Shown: positions 13,060 through 27,100 of the stretch, piece after piece
Numbering within the stretch: the stretch's first letter is position 1
How the letters are laid out: every line of letters begins with the position of its first letter
Origin: Antedon mediterranea
Lineage: Eukaryota > Echinodermata > Crinoidea > Comatulida > Antedonidae
Length of the DNA stretch: 64,000 nucleotides
Assembly: GCF_964355755.1 (NCBI RefSeq)
Contig: NC_092673.1
Coordinates: forward strand, 7,013,001-7,077,000
Direction: 5' to 3'
Notes under the pieces: model-generated
Database searches by the model: none
What the model was told of the DNA's origin: nothing
The model's input: the letters and a program-made list of their open reading frames with translations, nothing else
Translations under genes and position numbers: made by a program

Positions 13060-14165
13060 GGATTAGTGGAACATATAATTTAGGGGTCATTTTAGGTCAA
13101 ATATGTCAAATTTGGTATTAAACACATATTTAGGTATAATTTATGACTGGTTTAAGAAATCAAATGACATACCATATCATAGCTATTTAAATTATCTATC
13201 TAATGATACCAAGCATGATATGTTTACATGCAGACATGGTATAGTTATTTGGTGAAAATTGTATTTTGTTTACAATTTTATCCAAAATTAAAATTTTTCA
13301 AGAATTATTTTTTGGTAAAAATATAAATATTTTTTTAACAAAATTTTACCAATTTACAAAATCAAACTGAAACACAATTTGTATAGTACGGAATTACATA
13401 AATATAAATAGAAACACTCAAAATTTGAGGTCAAATAGGTCAAATTTTTTTATTAATCACATTTTTTTTGTATATATTATAACGTATGACTGGTATAACA
13501 TATTTTATCAAATGTAGTATCATATTTTAGCTATTTCAATTATCTATCTAATGATAGCCAACTTGATATTTTTACATGCAAACATGGTATAGTTTTTGAT
13601 TGAAAATTGTAATTTTTTTAAATTTGTATTCAAAAATAAAATTGTTCAATAATTATATTTTAGTAAAAATATAACTTAATGACATATTTTATAAAACAAA
13701 GTTTTACAAATATTTTGCCTATAATGTAGTTATGTAAAATTTACAATATCAAAACTGAAACGTAATTTGGTACGTAATTACAGGCATTTAAATAGAAACA
13801 CTCAAAATTAGAGCTCAAATAGGTCAAATTTGCTATTAATCACTTTTTTAGATATAACTTATGACTGATGTAACATATTTCATCAAATAAAGTATCATTT
13901 CATAACTATTCAAATTATCTATCTAATGATACCAAACATGATATGTTTACATGCAAAGTGTAAAGTTTTTTTTTGGCGAAATATGTAATTTTAAAATTTA
14001 TTATCCAAAATCACAATTTTTCAAGAATATTTTAGTAAAAAGGGAACTTTTTTTAAACACATTTTTACCAATATTTTGTTAAATTTACAATATCAAAACT
14101 GCAAAACGCAATTTGGTTAGGAATTACAGGAATTTAAATAGAAACTCTCAACAATGTTAGGTCAA
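13060..14165. repeat. Three diverged AT-rich tandem units of about 370 bp
   Basis: Each unit carries a TAGGTCAAAT..GTCAAATTT start, ATTATCTATCTAATGATA in the middle, and ACATGCAAACATGGTATAG-like sequence (around 13192, 13548 and 13915). No coding potential. The second duplicate has the same array from about 63105 to the window end. Confidence 0.75.
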
Positions 14166-15004
14166 ATGGTACAAATGGTACAAACCAGGATAAACTGCGA
14201 TTTTTTTCTGTCAAAGTTTTCTCAATGGAATTTTCCACTCGGAATTGTCATCCAAATACCATAATCTTTGGAGCCACGCATACCTTTTCCCCAAATCCAA
14301 GATGTCATCCAAAATTCAAAATGACTGCCAACATTATATAAACTGTATTCATAATGACTACGAAATGTTCTTTCCATACTTTTTGAAGTGGATATGCCAT
14401 CCTCAGCATGTATCTTTTAATTTAAAATGTGAGTTCAAATCCAAGATGTCCTCCAAAATTCAAGATGGCCACCAACATTTTAAATAGCTGCTAAATTGCC
14501 TTTTATTTGACATTTAATTTTGCCTATTAAATTGCCTTTCTCAACTGTTTAGATGGTTATGTCATGCTCTGTCATGTCATCTTAAAATTAGCATGAGACT
14601 CAAAATCCAAAAATGGCTGCCAAATTCCAAAATGGCCATATAAAAAAGCGACTAGCTTCTAAATAAAAGTATCTATTTTTTTAGGTTCATTGAAAACCGA
14701 AACCAACCCATTGAACATAAAAATCGAGAAATGTTGAAAATATTGAGAATTTGTAGTAGGGTCAGTCTAATCTTTTTCAAGAAACCTTGGTAACATGATA
14801 ACTATTAGTATTATAACTAATTATTGATAAGCTTTAGTGAGACAAATCGTTCTTAAAAAATCTCGAAAACATGAGGGTCAACTAGCTAACACAATGTTGA
14901 GAATTGTTTGTTGGAGGTCTCTATTTCAATTCAAGATTTAACAAAAAAATACAGAGATCACCATTTAGAACATAATAATGTGTAGGGATTTCACAATTCA
15001 TCGC
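14166..15004. other. Intergenic AT-rich sequence with short AAGATGGC-type repeats
   Basis: Words such as CCAAGATGTC, AAGATGGCC and AAAATGGC recur several times between 14290 and 14640, with spacers. I see no gene or element terminus. Confidence 0.4.
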
Positions 15005-15230
15005 AGACAGACTAGATTTGCGTATTTTGGCATGAGTTACGTATTTTGGCATGATTTGTGTATTTTGGCAAAGCATAGCGCCCTCAATTTGCGTATTTTG
15101 GCATAATTTGTGTATTTTGGCAAAGCATAGCGCCCTAAATTGGCGTATTTTGGCATGAATTGCATATTTTTGCAAAGCATAGCGCCCTCAATTTGCGTAT
15201 TTTTGCAAAATTCTTGCGTATTTTGGCAGG
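15005..15230. repeat. Short tandem repeat, GCGTATTTTGGCA unit
   Basis: At least six imperfect copies of a GCGTATTTTGGCA core, several joined by AAGCATAGCGCCCTCAATTT. No coding potential. Confidence 0.85.
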
Positions 15231-15487
15231 GTACTCACCAACCCTAATGAAAATAACCAGTATTTAAGCATTGGTTAATCAAAAGTTAATTATAATTATA
15301 TAAATAGCTTGCACTATAAATAGATAACGTAATGTAATTCTAATAAGCACTTAAATCTTAATTTAGCTTAACTTAGTTCTGAACATAAAAATTTTGCCAA
15401 AAAATACCTCTCACTAACAGCATCATTAGCAATGATTTACGCTTCAACGGTGATGTTTCCTAAAGCCATCAAAAGTGACCCCTACAA

Positions 15488-16858
15488 TCTATATATAAAT
15501 TATGGTTAATTCTGACATAGGCGAGCACAATGCAAAAACTTCGGTACTAATCTCTGCCTTGGGTACCTACCTTATCTATCTGAGATGTACCGCGAAACGT
15601 AGATTTGATAGCATTAGTGTTCACATCGACGCTATTGTTCCATATTTCTATCTTAGGAAGATATTATAAAGAGTTTTTTAACAAAATTTATGATTTCAAC
15701 ATTAGATTTTCAACTCAATTTCAATTCTTCCCGGTGAAAGTAATTTCCGGGTTTAAGATAAGTTTACCGTGCAACAACCTGGTTTCAAATATTTTCTCAC
15801 TTTTATACACAAGGGAGTAGTTAAAATAATAGATTTGACCCTAAAGATGACTGGAAACAGGCACTTTCCATCAATCAATACAGTGTCCCTTTGGAAGACG
15901 AAAAAAAAATCAGATAGTAGGACTGGAGCTTAAGTTGGCCATTAGTCATAGCCATTTCAGTTTTTTGTTTATTTTAAAACATACCGCGCGTGTGTGAAGG
16001 TACAGTAGTTAAATAATAGGAATTATACTGCAAATTAATAAAGATCAAATTAAATATACGCCATAAAGAATCAGAATATATTGTGGGGAATAATATTATA
16101 AAATTACATAGGGAGATTTGATGATAAGACATTTTTCGAGTGAAATCCCGATAGCTGAGTTTTATTGAGTAAGCTTGCAGGAATAACTGTAGGCTATCTT
16201 CCTGTGTCCCCTTAGGACCGAGATGTCTGCCCATGTTGCAAGCCGTAATGTCTTCTTTCTTGGTCCAACTCTGTCACGGCAGTTAGTTTCAAAAGATGAA
16301 TGAATTAAATAATGTATTAATAATTATTAGGATGGTATTCATTTGAATAAACGCTTCTCCAATAAAACATCACTTTGAATAATTAACCTCCCCCCCCCCC
16401 CCACCCCCAACCCAACTATCTAATAAACGTCCATCCACATATTTATATATATTATTATACTATTTGTAGTAGAATTCGCCGCACTGTTATCTACAATTTA
16501 CCAAGCATTTGTTATTCTTTTTTAGCACTTTTCATATTTATTAGAGGATTTCATTTGATTATAAATGTTACCATATTATTAAAACTAAAAAATGTAACAT
16601 ATATCCCTCGAATAAGCACCTCCCTCAAATGACCTCCGCCTCCCCAAAGGGCCCTACCAAACAATAAAAACTATACTTTAAAATGTTATTAATCATCTAA
16701 AACACTGTGAAACAAAGTAGTTTAGTTTTACGAATGTCAAGCATTTTCAATAATGGTAACCGACAGAAAACGTATAGGCCTAAGGAGAACATTATAATTC
16801 CGAGAACCATCGTCTACACTTCCTAGAGGGGAGCGAGCGAAGCGAGCTCACCCTCTAG
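15488..16858 (+). mobile_element. Helitron-like non-autonomous element
   Basis: The 5' end is TCTATATATAAATTATGG directly after an A. The 3' end is a strong palindrome (16823-16858; arms CTAGAGGG and CCCTCTAG around a GAGCGAGCGAAGCGAGC core) finishing in CTAG directly before a T. 5'-TC, a 3' hairpin, CTRR-3' and insertion between A and T are the Helitron hallmarks. No Rep/helicase gene is inside, so it would be non-autonomous. The family is related in its termini, not in its body, to the array at 36797-42057. Confidence 0.65.
16388..16402 (+). repeat. Poly(C) tract
   Basis: Run of C with one A interruption and a C-rich tail, inside the Helitron-like element. Confidence 0.85.
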
Positions 16859-18149
16859 TATTAATAATGAGTCCACGGTGTTTACATACAATGTTGATTT
16901 CTTACAAATTCTACTCTCCATGTAATATCCGGTTGAATGAAGTTTAAATCAATAATTTGACCACTATACAATTACAAGCGTGTTGTTTCCAATAAGCAGT
17001 ATAAAAACTTGCACTTCGTATCAAATTAACTAACTGCTATTCTGTGCTTTTTAATAACGTTTCCTACGTTTAAATAGAATATTAGGTTGTGCTCGTTTAG
17101 TAATACAAAACGATAGAAAGCTTAATTAAAATACTGGTAATAAATATAGTGGTGTATAATTAAAGTGCAATACACAACGCACGCAAATCACTTCTCACAA
17201 TGATAGTGTTTAAATAATGAAACTGATGTGACGATAAAGACAATGCAGTTGATGACGATTTCAATTTAAATGATAAAGATGATTATGATGATGATATTAG
17301 AGATTGATATTGGTGATAATTAATAAATAATAATTATGATGGCCTAATAATGAGTAAGAAGTTAGTCATATGATTATTATTGGGGTTGATTATTATCAAA
17401 ACAAAAAAGATAATACGAATTATGTGAAGCGACTTTGGTCGAGCATAGTAAGTTGTTATATGTAAATGCAAATTTTTGCCAAATATTCTTGCAAGTAAAT
17501 AACATTATTATTATTATTATTTATTGCCAAAAACCAGTTACAAACATACAAAAACACAGAAACTAAGGGAGTAGGCAGGAACCTAAAAGTGAACCTAATC
17601 ACTATAACAAGAGTTCAGGTTCCGTACTCCCAAAGTAACAACAATGATATATAATAAACTATATCAAAATATTTAAATAACAAATAGACGAATCAACAGC
17701 GTCCATATAACATAAAAGGATAAAATACATTATAGTCGATTCAACAAAGTCAATATAATGTCAATGTGATTTAAGTGAATTTAAAAATGTTGGAAAACTG
17801 TCTAAAATTAAAGAATTTTTAATCATTTTGATTAGGCTGTACATAATGAATCGTTCCTATAACGGCAATGATACAGCATCGTTAACTTCAAATTAAACAA
17901 AACTGGGTTAAATTATATTTGTCCAAATCGATGTTATTAGTTACCTTTACGAGACAATGCTTGATATTGATCAATACATAAAACGAGTATGCAAACTGAT
18001 ACATAAAAAAGGGCATTGGTGCCTCCTGATTTGACGTCTGAACATTTGATCAGGTGACTTAATCAATCGGCAAACAAGTGTAGGCCCACGGGAACCAATG
18101 CTGCTGCTCTCTTTCAGGATTTGGTAAATCTGGACAATAACGTAGAAAA
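16859..18149. other. Sequence upstream of gene 2
   Basis: Contains GAT-rich low-complexity sequence (17215-17300) and an ATT microsatellite at about 17500-17525. The promoter of gene 2 must lie here or in an unseen 5' non-coding exon. I could not pick out a convincing TATA box. A pyrimidine tract with AG at about 18113-18118 could be an acceptor for a leader intron. Confidence 0.4.
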
Positions 18150-21100
18150 ATGAACAGATTTACTTGTCTCTCACGATTGTATATTTTCAAACATACATTA
18201 TTAAAATTGATTATTTTTATTCTTATTTGTACGTGTTTTTCAGGTAAGTTTATTCATATAGCTTTACATTTAATAAATTGTTTTAGTATCACTAATATGA
18301 GACAGTTTGTACGTTATTTGATACAAATATTGTATCAAAATAACCGGAATTATACTAGGATTATTATAATTATTAGGTATTACGCTATAAATGTGCCTAA
18401 AGGGAGCGAATGCACTCCCCAATACAATTTTTCAGTATCAACATCTACTATCCATGGTTTTGATGTAATGTATTCGTCAGGCAAGTAGTATTTACCCTAA
18501 AGTGCGGTAAATACACAGAAATTACTCTGAATATATAAATAAATTACACTTGCTTACATGAACAATAACTCATTCTGAATATGTTTTCTTTTTTTCTCTC
18601 TCTCGAATGAATTAAATAGAGGACTTTATCCTAGTAACAGATAACGACGAAGATGTCATTTTCAAAGCGACTATACCAAAAGAGGTGTGTTTACAAAATC
18701 TTGAATTTTCTCCCATCGGTAATATAAACACCGAGTGGGGTGTATCTGTCACGTATGACCCCATAGACGACCATGTGTATTGGACGGATATATCGGGCAT
18801 TGAAGGCATATATCGATCATATCTGGACGGAACAAATATAGATCGAATTGTCACTGCTGACGGTGAGAATAGAAGTATATAAATACTAATATGCAGGTTT
18901 CCCTCCAATTAAAGACCACGTTTATGGCCGTATTCACCATTCACACTTGGGAAATACTTATACATATTTATTAAGTGAAATCTAGGAAAATACCTCATAG
19001 GTGTGATTGGTAAATACGGCCGCTGGTTTCACAGGTCCAATCCTACCAAAACTCGGAACAGAAGTGGTCTTTAAATTACCTAAGTTTACAGGGATTGTCA
19101 GAAATGTGTATCTTTTTCCATAAAGAATGAGGGTAAATATATTCAGGTTGTACGCTAATGTAAATGTAATCAGGTTGCCTGGGTTTCAAGATTGTTCTAC
19201 CTACACAGCTCAGATGCATTAATTTTAAAAGTTTATTTTAAAGTGTTCGATAATTGAGGTTCATCCAAACCGTGGTCTTTGTTTTAATTACAGTGGTGGG
19301 AATGTTTAACTGGAGGAAGCAGCTATTAAATGATATAAGAAAGATTATCCGGGGCCGCATTTAATTGGAGAGAGATTATATTTGGTTTTAAATAATGTTC
19401 TCGTCTACCTTTATGTTCATTTTTTTTTATATGTCTAAGAATATTTGTTCTTCCATTACTTCACGGCAGTATAAAAACCTCCTCCTCACATCATTTTACT
19501 TTTATAACTTCCTCGTGTGGATACATCTTCTACATATTCACGGAATGTCTTGATTGACTTCGCCGGTACTCGTATCCATGTCGAACAGATATAAGGACCA
19601 ATATTGACGCTAATTGTCTAATGGATGTCCATCTTGAAAAATACCTGCACACAATAATACGAGGATGCTTCGCATTTTCCCTACTCCTACGATAATTGTT
19701 TTTAATAGCTGAAAACCGGTTAAATAGCTAGAGTACAGAATCATAATGTTGAAGACATGCCGATTTTCAAATGTTTTGATTTGCGATAAATGGAACATTC
19801 CAATCTCTGTTTTCCACAAGTGTCTATTCCCTCAGCCATCGTAAAGGTAAGTACACTCAGAAATTCGATCCCTTTTTTTGCCATCTGTGCTGCAGAGGTT
19901 AGATATATAGGTCTTTTATTCAAACGGATAATGAGCTAGCGTTTTCAGTCGCCGTCTATATTATGTGCAATCAACTTTATTATTGCACTACCTACACAAC
20001 CACCCCTCCTCCCCTCAATGGCATGAGTTAGCGTTGTAAAGCCAGTATAGGATAGGCCTACAGTACGAAGGATCACATGCCCTAAACGCAGAACAACTTT
20101 GGTATGTAGGAACCAACTTAAATATGAATTGGCTCTAAGAAACAATTGAAAACCATTTAGGTCTACTAATTAAGTTGAGTTACATAATTATTTATTGACG
20201 ATTAAAGCGAATTTACGCTTTGCCCCGAATAGAGGTGGTTTTCACAAATTGTTTTACATTATATAAACATATACAAATAAACTTTATTACTGACAGTTTT
20301 TTTGTTTTTTTTTTTCATTTATTTGGCATCTCAATACATAACATTAAATAAACATCAATAATATATATAATCACCTTAAATATTAAAATACATCAAAAAA
20401 GCAAATAAAAATGGCGGGATTAATGAAGTCTGACGATGCACGGGAAAACACATAAAGTCGTTTAAAGTAAAACAACTTAATTCCAATGTGGTCCCCAAAA
20501 AGATAGTAATTATAATTTTAACAAAACAAACATTATAAGACGGCCTCTTAACGTTTGTATTAATTAATACTGTAATTACAAATAAATAATATAAACGTCG
20601 TAGTGATGTATCGTTACATGTACTTTACTATTTCAATCGACTATGGTGACAGCGTCAACAGAGTATTAAATCACACTGTTTTACTGTTTTAAGTGGTATA
20701 TTATTTGTAAAACATGAAAACAATTAATATTTCGTTACTTATTACTTACTAATGGATAATGGATAAAAATATGTTTAAAAATTGTTCCTCTTTGCACCCA
20801 TCCTCTTCCACATTAGGGCCTACTAAACCCTAAGAAAGTTTTAGCGTACGACGCAAAACAATAGAAAGATATACTAGGAGTTTCAATCTAAGATTTGGAG
20901 GCATCCTAGAAAAGGAAGGAGAAAATCCGATAGATGAAATATCAAATTTAATAGATAAGGAACTTGACTTAGCAGGCGTTACCATTGAAAACGCACAAAG
21001 AATTGGTAGGCCTAAAACCAGATTGCTAACAACAGTACCCAGACACATAATAGCGAAATTTCTATACAGGCCGCAAAGGTTCTCTATCCTATTAAAGGCT

Positions 21101-24100
21101 AAAAAAAATAAAGAAAAAAAGCTTTTATGTCATGGAAGACCTACCCCTATCTGATGTGAAAAAAAAAACATCAACAGGCAAGCACCCGTCTTTTCGTAAA
21201 GGCACATTGTATATATGGAATGCCTTATCGTGAGTAGTCCTAATGACGTAATCAGAATGTAATTTGAATAACTCTTCAAGTATTTATCGCGCATTGACAC
21301 GTAGGCCTATATAACCGTATATTCTATTTTTAGAAGGCATAGTAGACGTGTGCATAAACGAAAACCCTGGTTATATTGGACCATCATGGACCTGATTATT
21401 TGGCGGAGCAAAGAAGCAAAGAAGCAAAGAAATTGACTATTTATTTATTTATTTATAAGACTTATCTTGTATTGAACTTTCATATCATTTTCTTTATTCA
21501 TATTTTTATTAATTTTGTATATTTATTTATTAATTTTTTTTATTTTTATTATTATTATTATAACATCGTTTTAAAATTTAAATATCAGTAAAATCATGAA
21601 AATGATCACCTATAATTCGTCAAAGTGACGATTTAGATTTATTAAAACTTTATTAAAGTATTATAACATCTCTCTTTAATATAGACATTCGCTCAATTTC
21701 ACTGGACACGGTTAATCGAAAGATTTACTATATCAGTAATGTGGAAGGATCACTTATGAGGGCAAACTTAGACGGCTCAAGTGGTGAAACAATTAAGGCG
21801 TCTATTGCAACACCAACGTCCCAGACCAGAGGTTTAGTCGTCAGTGTGGAACATGAGTAATTATTTACTGAAATATTTTATCTAAAGCACTCTCTACACT
21901 ATAAAACTTTATGTGACAAAAACGTATGATGTGCCCAAATAATTTAGTAGTGATATGCCCAAATATGGTAGTAATATGACACCATCATGTCCATATGTGG
22001 GCACATACACTTTGATAGTGTAGACAGAGATTTATCCAATATGTGATTTAATTCAAGCAGAATGAGTAGCCGAATGGTACATGTATCACATATGACGCTG
22101 TATTATAGGCAACATCGCCTGACGACCGTTGTAACCGTAGCGTGTATATGCGCCACATGACACATGTTATACTGTACTATACCATTTTTCTATTACTAAA
22201 CATATATTACCATGTGGAGACAGTACAGCAGGGAATCAAGTGATAGGCTAAGCGATCTTTTTTTTCTTTGTACATAACACACAGTGGTAAGCAAATACAT
22301 AACACTACAGTGATTGCATTGCTTTTGGGACGACGGGACATAAATCCGTTATTCCCGTGTATTGTACATACAGTGTACCTAAACTTGGGGAACTTATCAG
22401 AGAGAACATGGGATCGTCTCTTTCGATCTTCTATTGTCGGTTTGCAGTTAAGCATGTATACGAATATAAACAATTTTACCTTTACTCCTCTTTTGTTATA
22501 ATTAATCAAGAAAAGAATGATATATTTTATGTTTCTACTTTTTTTCCAGCCTGTGCTTTTATGGAAAAAGACAAAAAGTCATCCGTTTTCAGTTGTCTTC
22601 ACCGGACAATGAATTACAGTACGCTACAACAGACTGGGTTACTGCTGTCGCTGTCGATTTTACAGGTTTCATGTTTTTTTTTACTTGGAAAGGAAAGAGT
22701 ATACAGTTAACTGAAATCAGCTAAATTTGAACACAAAACTATTGGGAATGTTTGACATTAAATCTTGGTTCCCACTAGGACGCCGCGCAATGACGAAAGC
22801 TGCAACGCAGGCAAATTCAACAATAACAAGGCCAACAGCCATAAGTCGCGTGTTAAAACGCATAGTGATACCGGACCGACTGACAGACCGACAGACCAAC
22901 CGACCGACATAGTGAACTATAGAGTCGCGTCAACGCGACTAACAAGCGATGGATTACTTGAACTGTCGCTTGTGATTGATCAATTCACACTTGCGTTACG
23001 TCCTAGTGGGAACCAAGACATAACGTAGCTAACACACAGCGAAAGTGTTATTGGTCAATATGACAGTGTAAAATGTAATTATTGACTTTAAAACACGGTC
23101 AAAAAGATTTGCCAATTGTTTTATTAATAATCAGATATGTTTTTTATTATCAGGATTATTCTTCAAGCAATTTTAAAAATAAAGAAAACTATATTTCTTG
23201 TTGGTTTTTCCAGATGGGTATTTTTATTAGTCCCTTTCTTTTGGACACACCTATTCAGGGTACACCTCCATTAAGGAAATATTTCCAACAAAACATTTCC
23301 CAAAGCGGTCCACAATACTTATGATATGAATTCATATCCGGATTTATCTTTCTTTTAAGCCGAAATGGTTTATTGGAGCGACAAAGGGCAAAGTCATATA
23401 ATGATAGCGGCTCTGGATTTTACAAATGTTCAACAATTTGTGAAGTTTCCACCATGTGGAGTAGCTCGAGATATAACTCTTTATGCAAATAGTGTCTATT
23501 GGATATGCAGAAATGACGGTCTTTATCGAGTCGATAAAGAAACGGGGAACAATATTGAGACACTCAGTGATACATTCGTTAATCCATTTGGAATGTTCAT
23601 ATCTGACGGTAAGCCATTATATTATTTTACGTAAAAAAAAACGATCATATATATATATCAGAGTTCTAGATTCACCAAGTACATTGTAACTAATCACAAC
23701 ATGTGCACAAATGTGTTGTTTTTACGAATATTATGCCACAACTTAAACTAGACTAAAGGCCAATTTACATAGACTAGTGGTAACGTGTGTAACTGCTCAC
23801 GATCGAGTGGTCATTACGAGAATTGGTCGATTATGAGAAGCGGTCCCGTTATAGAGAGGTGGTCTTTCATTTAAGAAATTTGATCACTGAGGGTAGTCGC
23901 GTACGATGGATAGTGGTCACTTTGGGAGGTAGTTTCTTACAAGATGGCCGCTTTTAGGAAGACGGTCTCTTACTAGAGGTGCATAGACTAAAAGCTAAGT
24001 AAAGAGATGCATTTGAACATATTTAAACAAGGCCAACAGCCATAAGTGGCGTGCTAAAACGCATAGTGATTCCGGACCGACAGACAGACCGACAGACCGA

Positions 24101-27100
24101 CCGACCGACATAGTGAACTATAGAGTCGCGTCCACGCGACTAATAAAAAGACTCTAAAAATAACCCTACATCTTCTGGCGATAGTAACTACATTCGCTTG
24201 TGAGACAATTGTCGTTACTATATTACCTTTCGACCGTGCTATGTTAGCCGATGTTGATTTTAACAAGAAATCTTAAGACTATATTAGGCAATAGTTGTTT
24301 GTGTTCCCTATTTTTCAATTGAATTTGTAGAAATTATATCTTTATTACCATCTAATCTGTCCCTACTCAAAACCTAAATTTGTTAGGTGCTTATCGTTAT
24401 CATAATTGTCAAGAAGAAGGGCGAATAAACAACCGACACTCGCGAAATTGCCTAAACGTGAAGTATTGACAAGACTGAATTCGCTTAAAAATATGTATTT
24501 CGAGTATGTTACATTGGCATTGCATATATGATTAACATGGTCAAAAACAATTTTTCAATCCAACAGATCCATTGTGGGATACAATCGAGCTTATGTGTAC
24601 AACAATTGCAGGTTAGACTTCTATTTTGATAAGCAAATATAATTGAAATATAAAGTAAATTATGTGATATCAGAAACTGTGTATATACAACATTAATGCT
24701 AAAGAAAATGCCTAATGAAACAAACTAACTAATTTTTTAAACATCATTCTACTAACGAACTTCACAATATCTTTTTACTGTAGTAACAAGAGATGTAACC
24801 ACTGACATAGCAACAGATGCAACAACGGACACAACAACATATGCAACAAAAGACATAACAACATATGCAACAACGGACACAACAACCGATGCAACAACGG
24901 ACATAACAACAGATGGAACAACGGACACAACAACAGATGCAACAACAGACATAACAACAGATGCAACAACGGAAACAACAACAGACACAACAACAGATGG
25001 AACAGATGCAACAACGGACATAACAACAGATGCAACAACAGATGCAACAACGGACACAACAACCGATGCAACAACGGACACAACAACAGATGCAACAACG
25101 GGCATAACAACAGATGCAGCAACGGACACAACAACAGATGCAAAAACGGCCATAACAACTGATGCAACAACGGACACAACAACTGATGCAACAACTGACA
25201 CAACAACAGATGCAACAACGGACATAACAACTTATGCAACAACGGGCACAACAACCAACGCAACAACAGACACAACAACCGATGCAACAACGGACACAGA
25301 AACAGATGCAACAACGGACACAACAACAGATGCAACAACGGACACAACATCCGATGCAATAACAGACACAACAACCGATGAAACAACGGACTTAACAACA
25401 TATGCAACAACAGACACAACAGATGCAAAAACGGACAGAAAAACAGACACAACAACCGATGCCACAACGGACACAACAACAGATGCAACAACGGACATAA
25501 CAGACAAAACAGCCGACGCAACAACAGCCACAACCACCGATGCAACAACGGACACAACAACAGATGCAACAATGGACATAACAACGGAAACAACAACGGA
25601 CAAAACAATAGATACTACAACGGACATAACAACATATGCAACAACGGACATAACAACATATGCAACAACGGACATAATTACAGATGCAACAACGGACACA
25701 ACAACATATGCAACGGACACAACCACATATGCAACAACGGACACAGCAACAGATGCAACAACGGACACAACAACATATGCCACGACGTACATAACAACAT
25801 ATGCAACAACGGACATAACAACATATGCAACAACGGACATAACAACATATGCAAAAACGGACATAACAACATATGCAACAACAGACACAACAACAGACAC
25901 AACAACAGATGCAACAACGGACACAACAACAGATGCAACAACGGACACAACAACAGATGCAACAACGGACATAGCAACTGATGAAACAACGGACATAGCA
26001 ACATATGCAACAACGGACATAACAACAGACACAACAACAGACACAACAACATATGCAACAACGGACATAACAACAGATGCAACGACGGACACAACAATAG
26101 ATACAACAACCGACACAACAACATATGCAACGACGGACACAACAATAGATACAACAACGGACATAACAACAAATGCAACAACAGATACAACAACCGATGC
26201 AACAACAAACACAACAACAGATGCAACAACGGACATAACAACATATGCAACAACGGACAAAACAACAGATGCAACGACGGACACAACAACAGACACAACA
26301 ACAGATGCAACAACGGACATAACAACATATGCAACAACGGACACAACAACAGACACAACAACAGATGCAACAACGGACACAACAACAGACACAACAACAG
26401 ATGCAACAACGGACATAACAACATATGCAACAACGGACAAAACAACAGATGTAACAACGGACATAACAACAGACACAACAACAGATTCAACAACGGACAT
26501 AACAACATATGCAACAACGGACACAACAACAGACACAACAACAGATGCAACAACGAACACAACAACAGACACAACAACAGATGCAACAACAACGGGCATA
26601 ACAACAGATGCAACAACGGACACAACAACAGATGCAACAACGGACATAGCAACATATGCAACAACGGACATAGCAACATATGCAACAACGGACATAACAA
26701 CAGACACAACAACGGACATAACAACATATGCAACGAGGGACATAACAACAGATGCAACGACGGACACAACAATAGATACAACAACGGACATAACAACAAA
26801 TGCAACAACAGATACAACAACAGATGCAACAACAGACATAACAACATATGCAACAACGGACATAACAACATATGCAACAACAGACACAACAACAGATGCA
26901 ACAACGGACACAACAACAGATGCAACAACGGACACAACAACAGATGCAACAACGGACATAGCAACATATGCAACAACGGACATAGCAACATATGCAACAA
27001 CGGACATAACAACAGACGCAACAACGGACACAACAACATATGCAACAACAGACACAACAACAGATGCAACAACGGACATAACAACATATGCAACAACGGA

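Larger units (their letters stand above)
1..13955. repeat. Segmental duplication, copy 1
   Basis: This block is almost identical to 47481-64000. Base 1 pairs with 47481 and the offset is 47480 until a 266-bp stretch (2119-2384) that the other copy lacks. The offset is then 47213 through exon 7, about 46889 after a net 324-bp contraction inside exon 7, and about 50046 after the LINE insertion. Single-base differences are sparse (for example near 601, 1350, 4238 and 5123). The left limit lies outside the window. It may be a real recent tandem duplication or an uncollapsed second haplotype. Confidence 0.93.

Noticed and set aside
22831-22941. Helitron interpretation of the 111-bp repeat because it ends hairpin plus CTAA
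   Set aside because: There is no T after the end, no TC start, and the flanks do not fit an A/T target.
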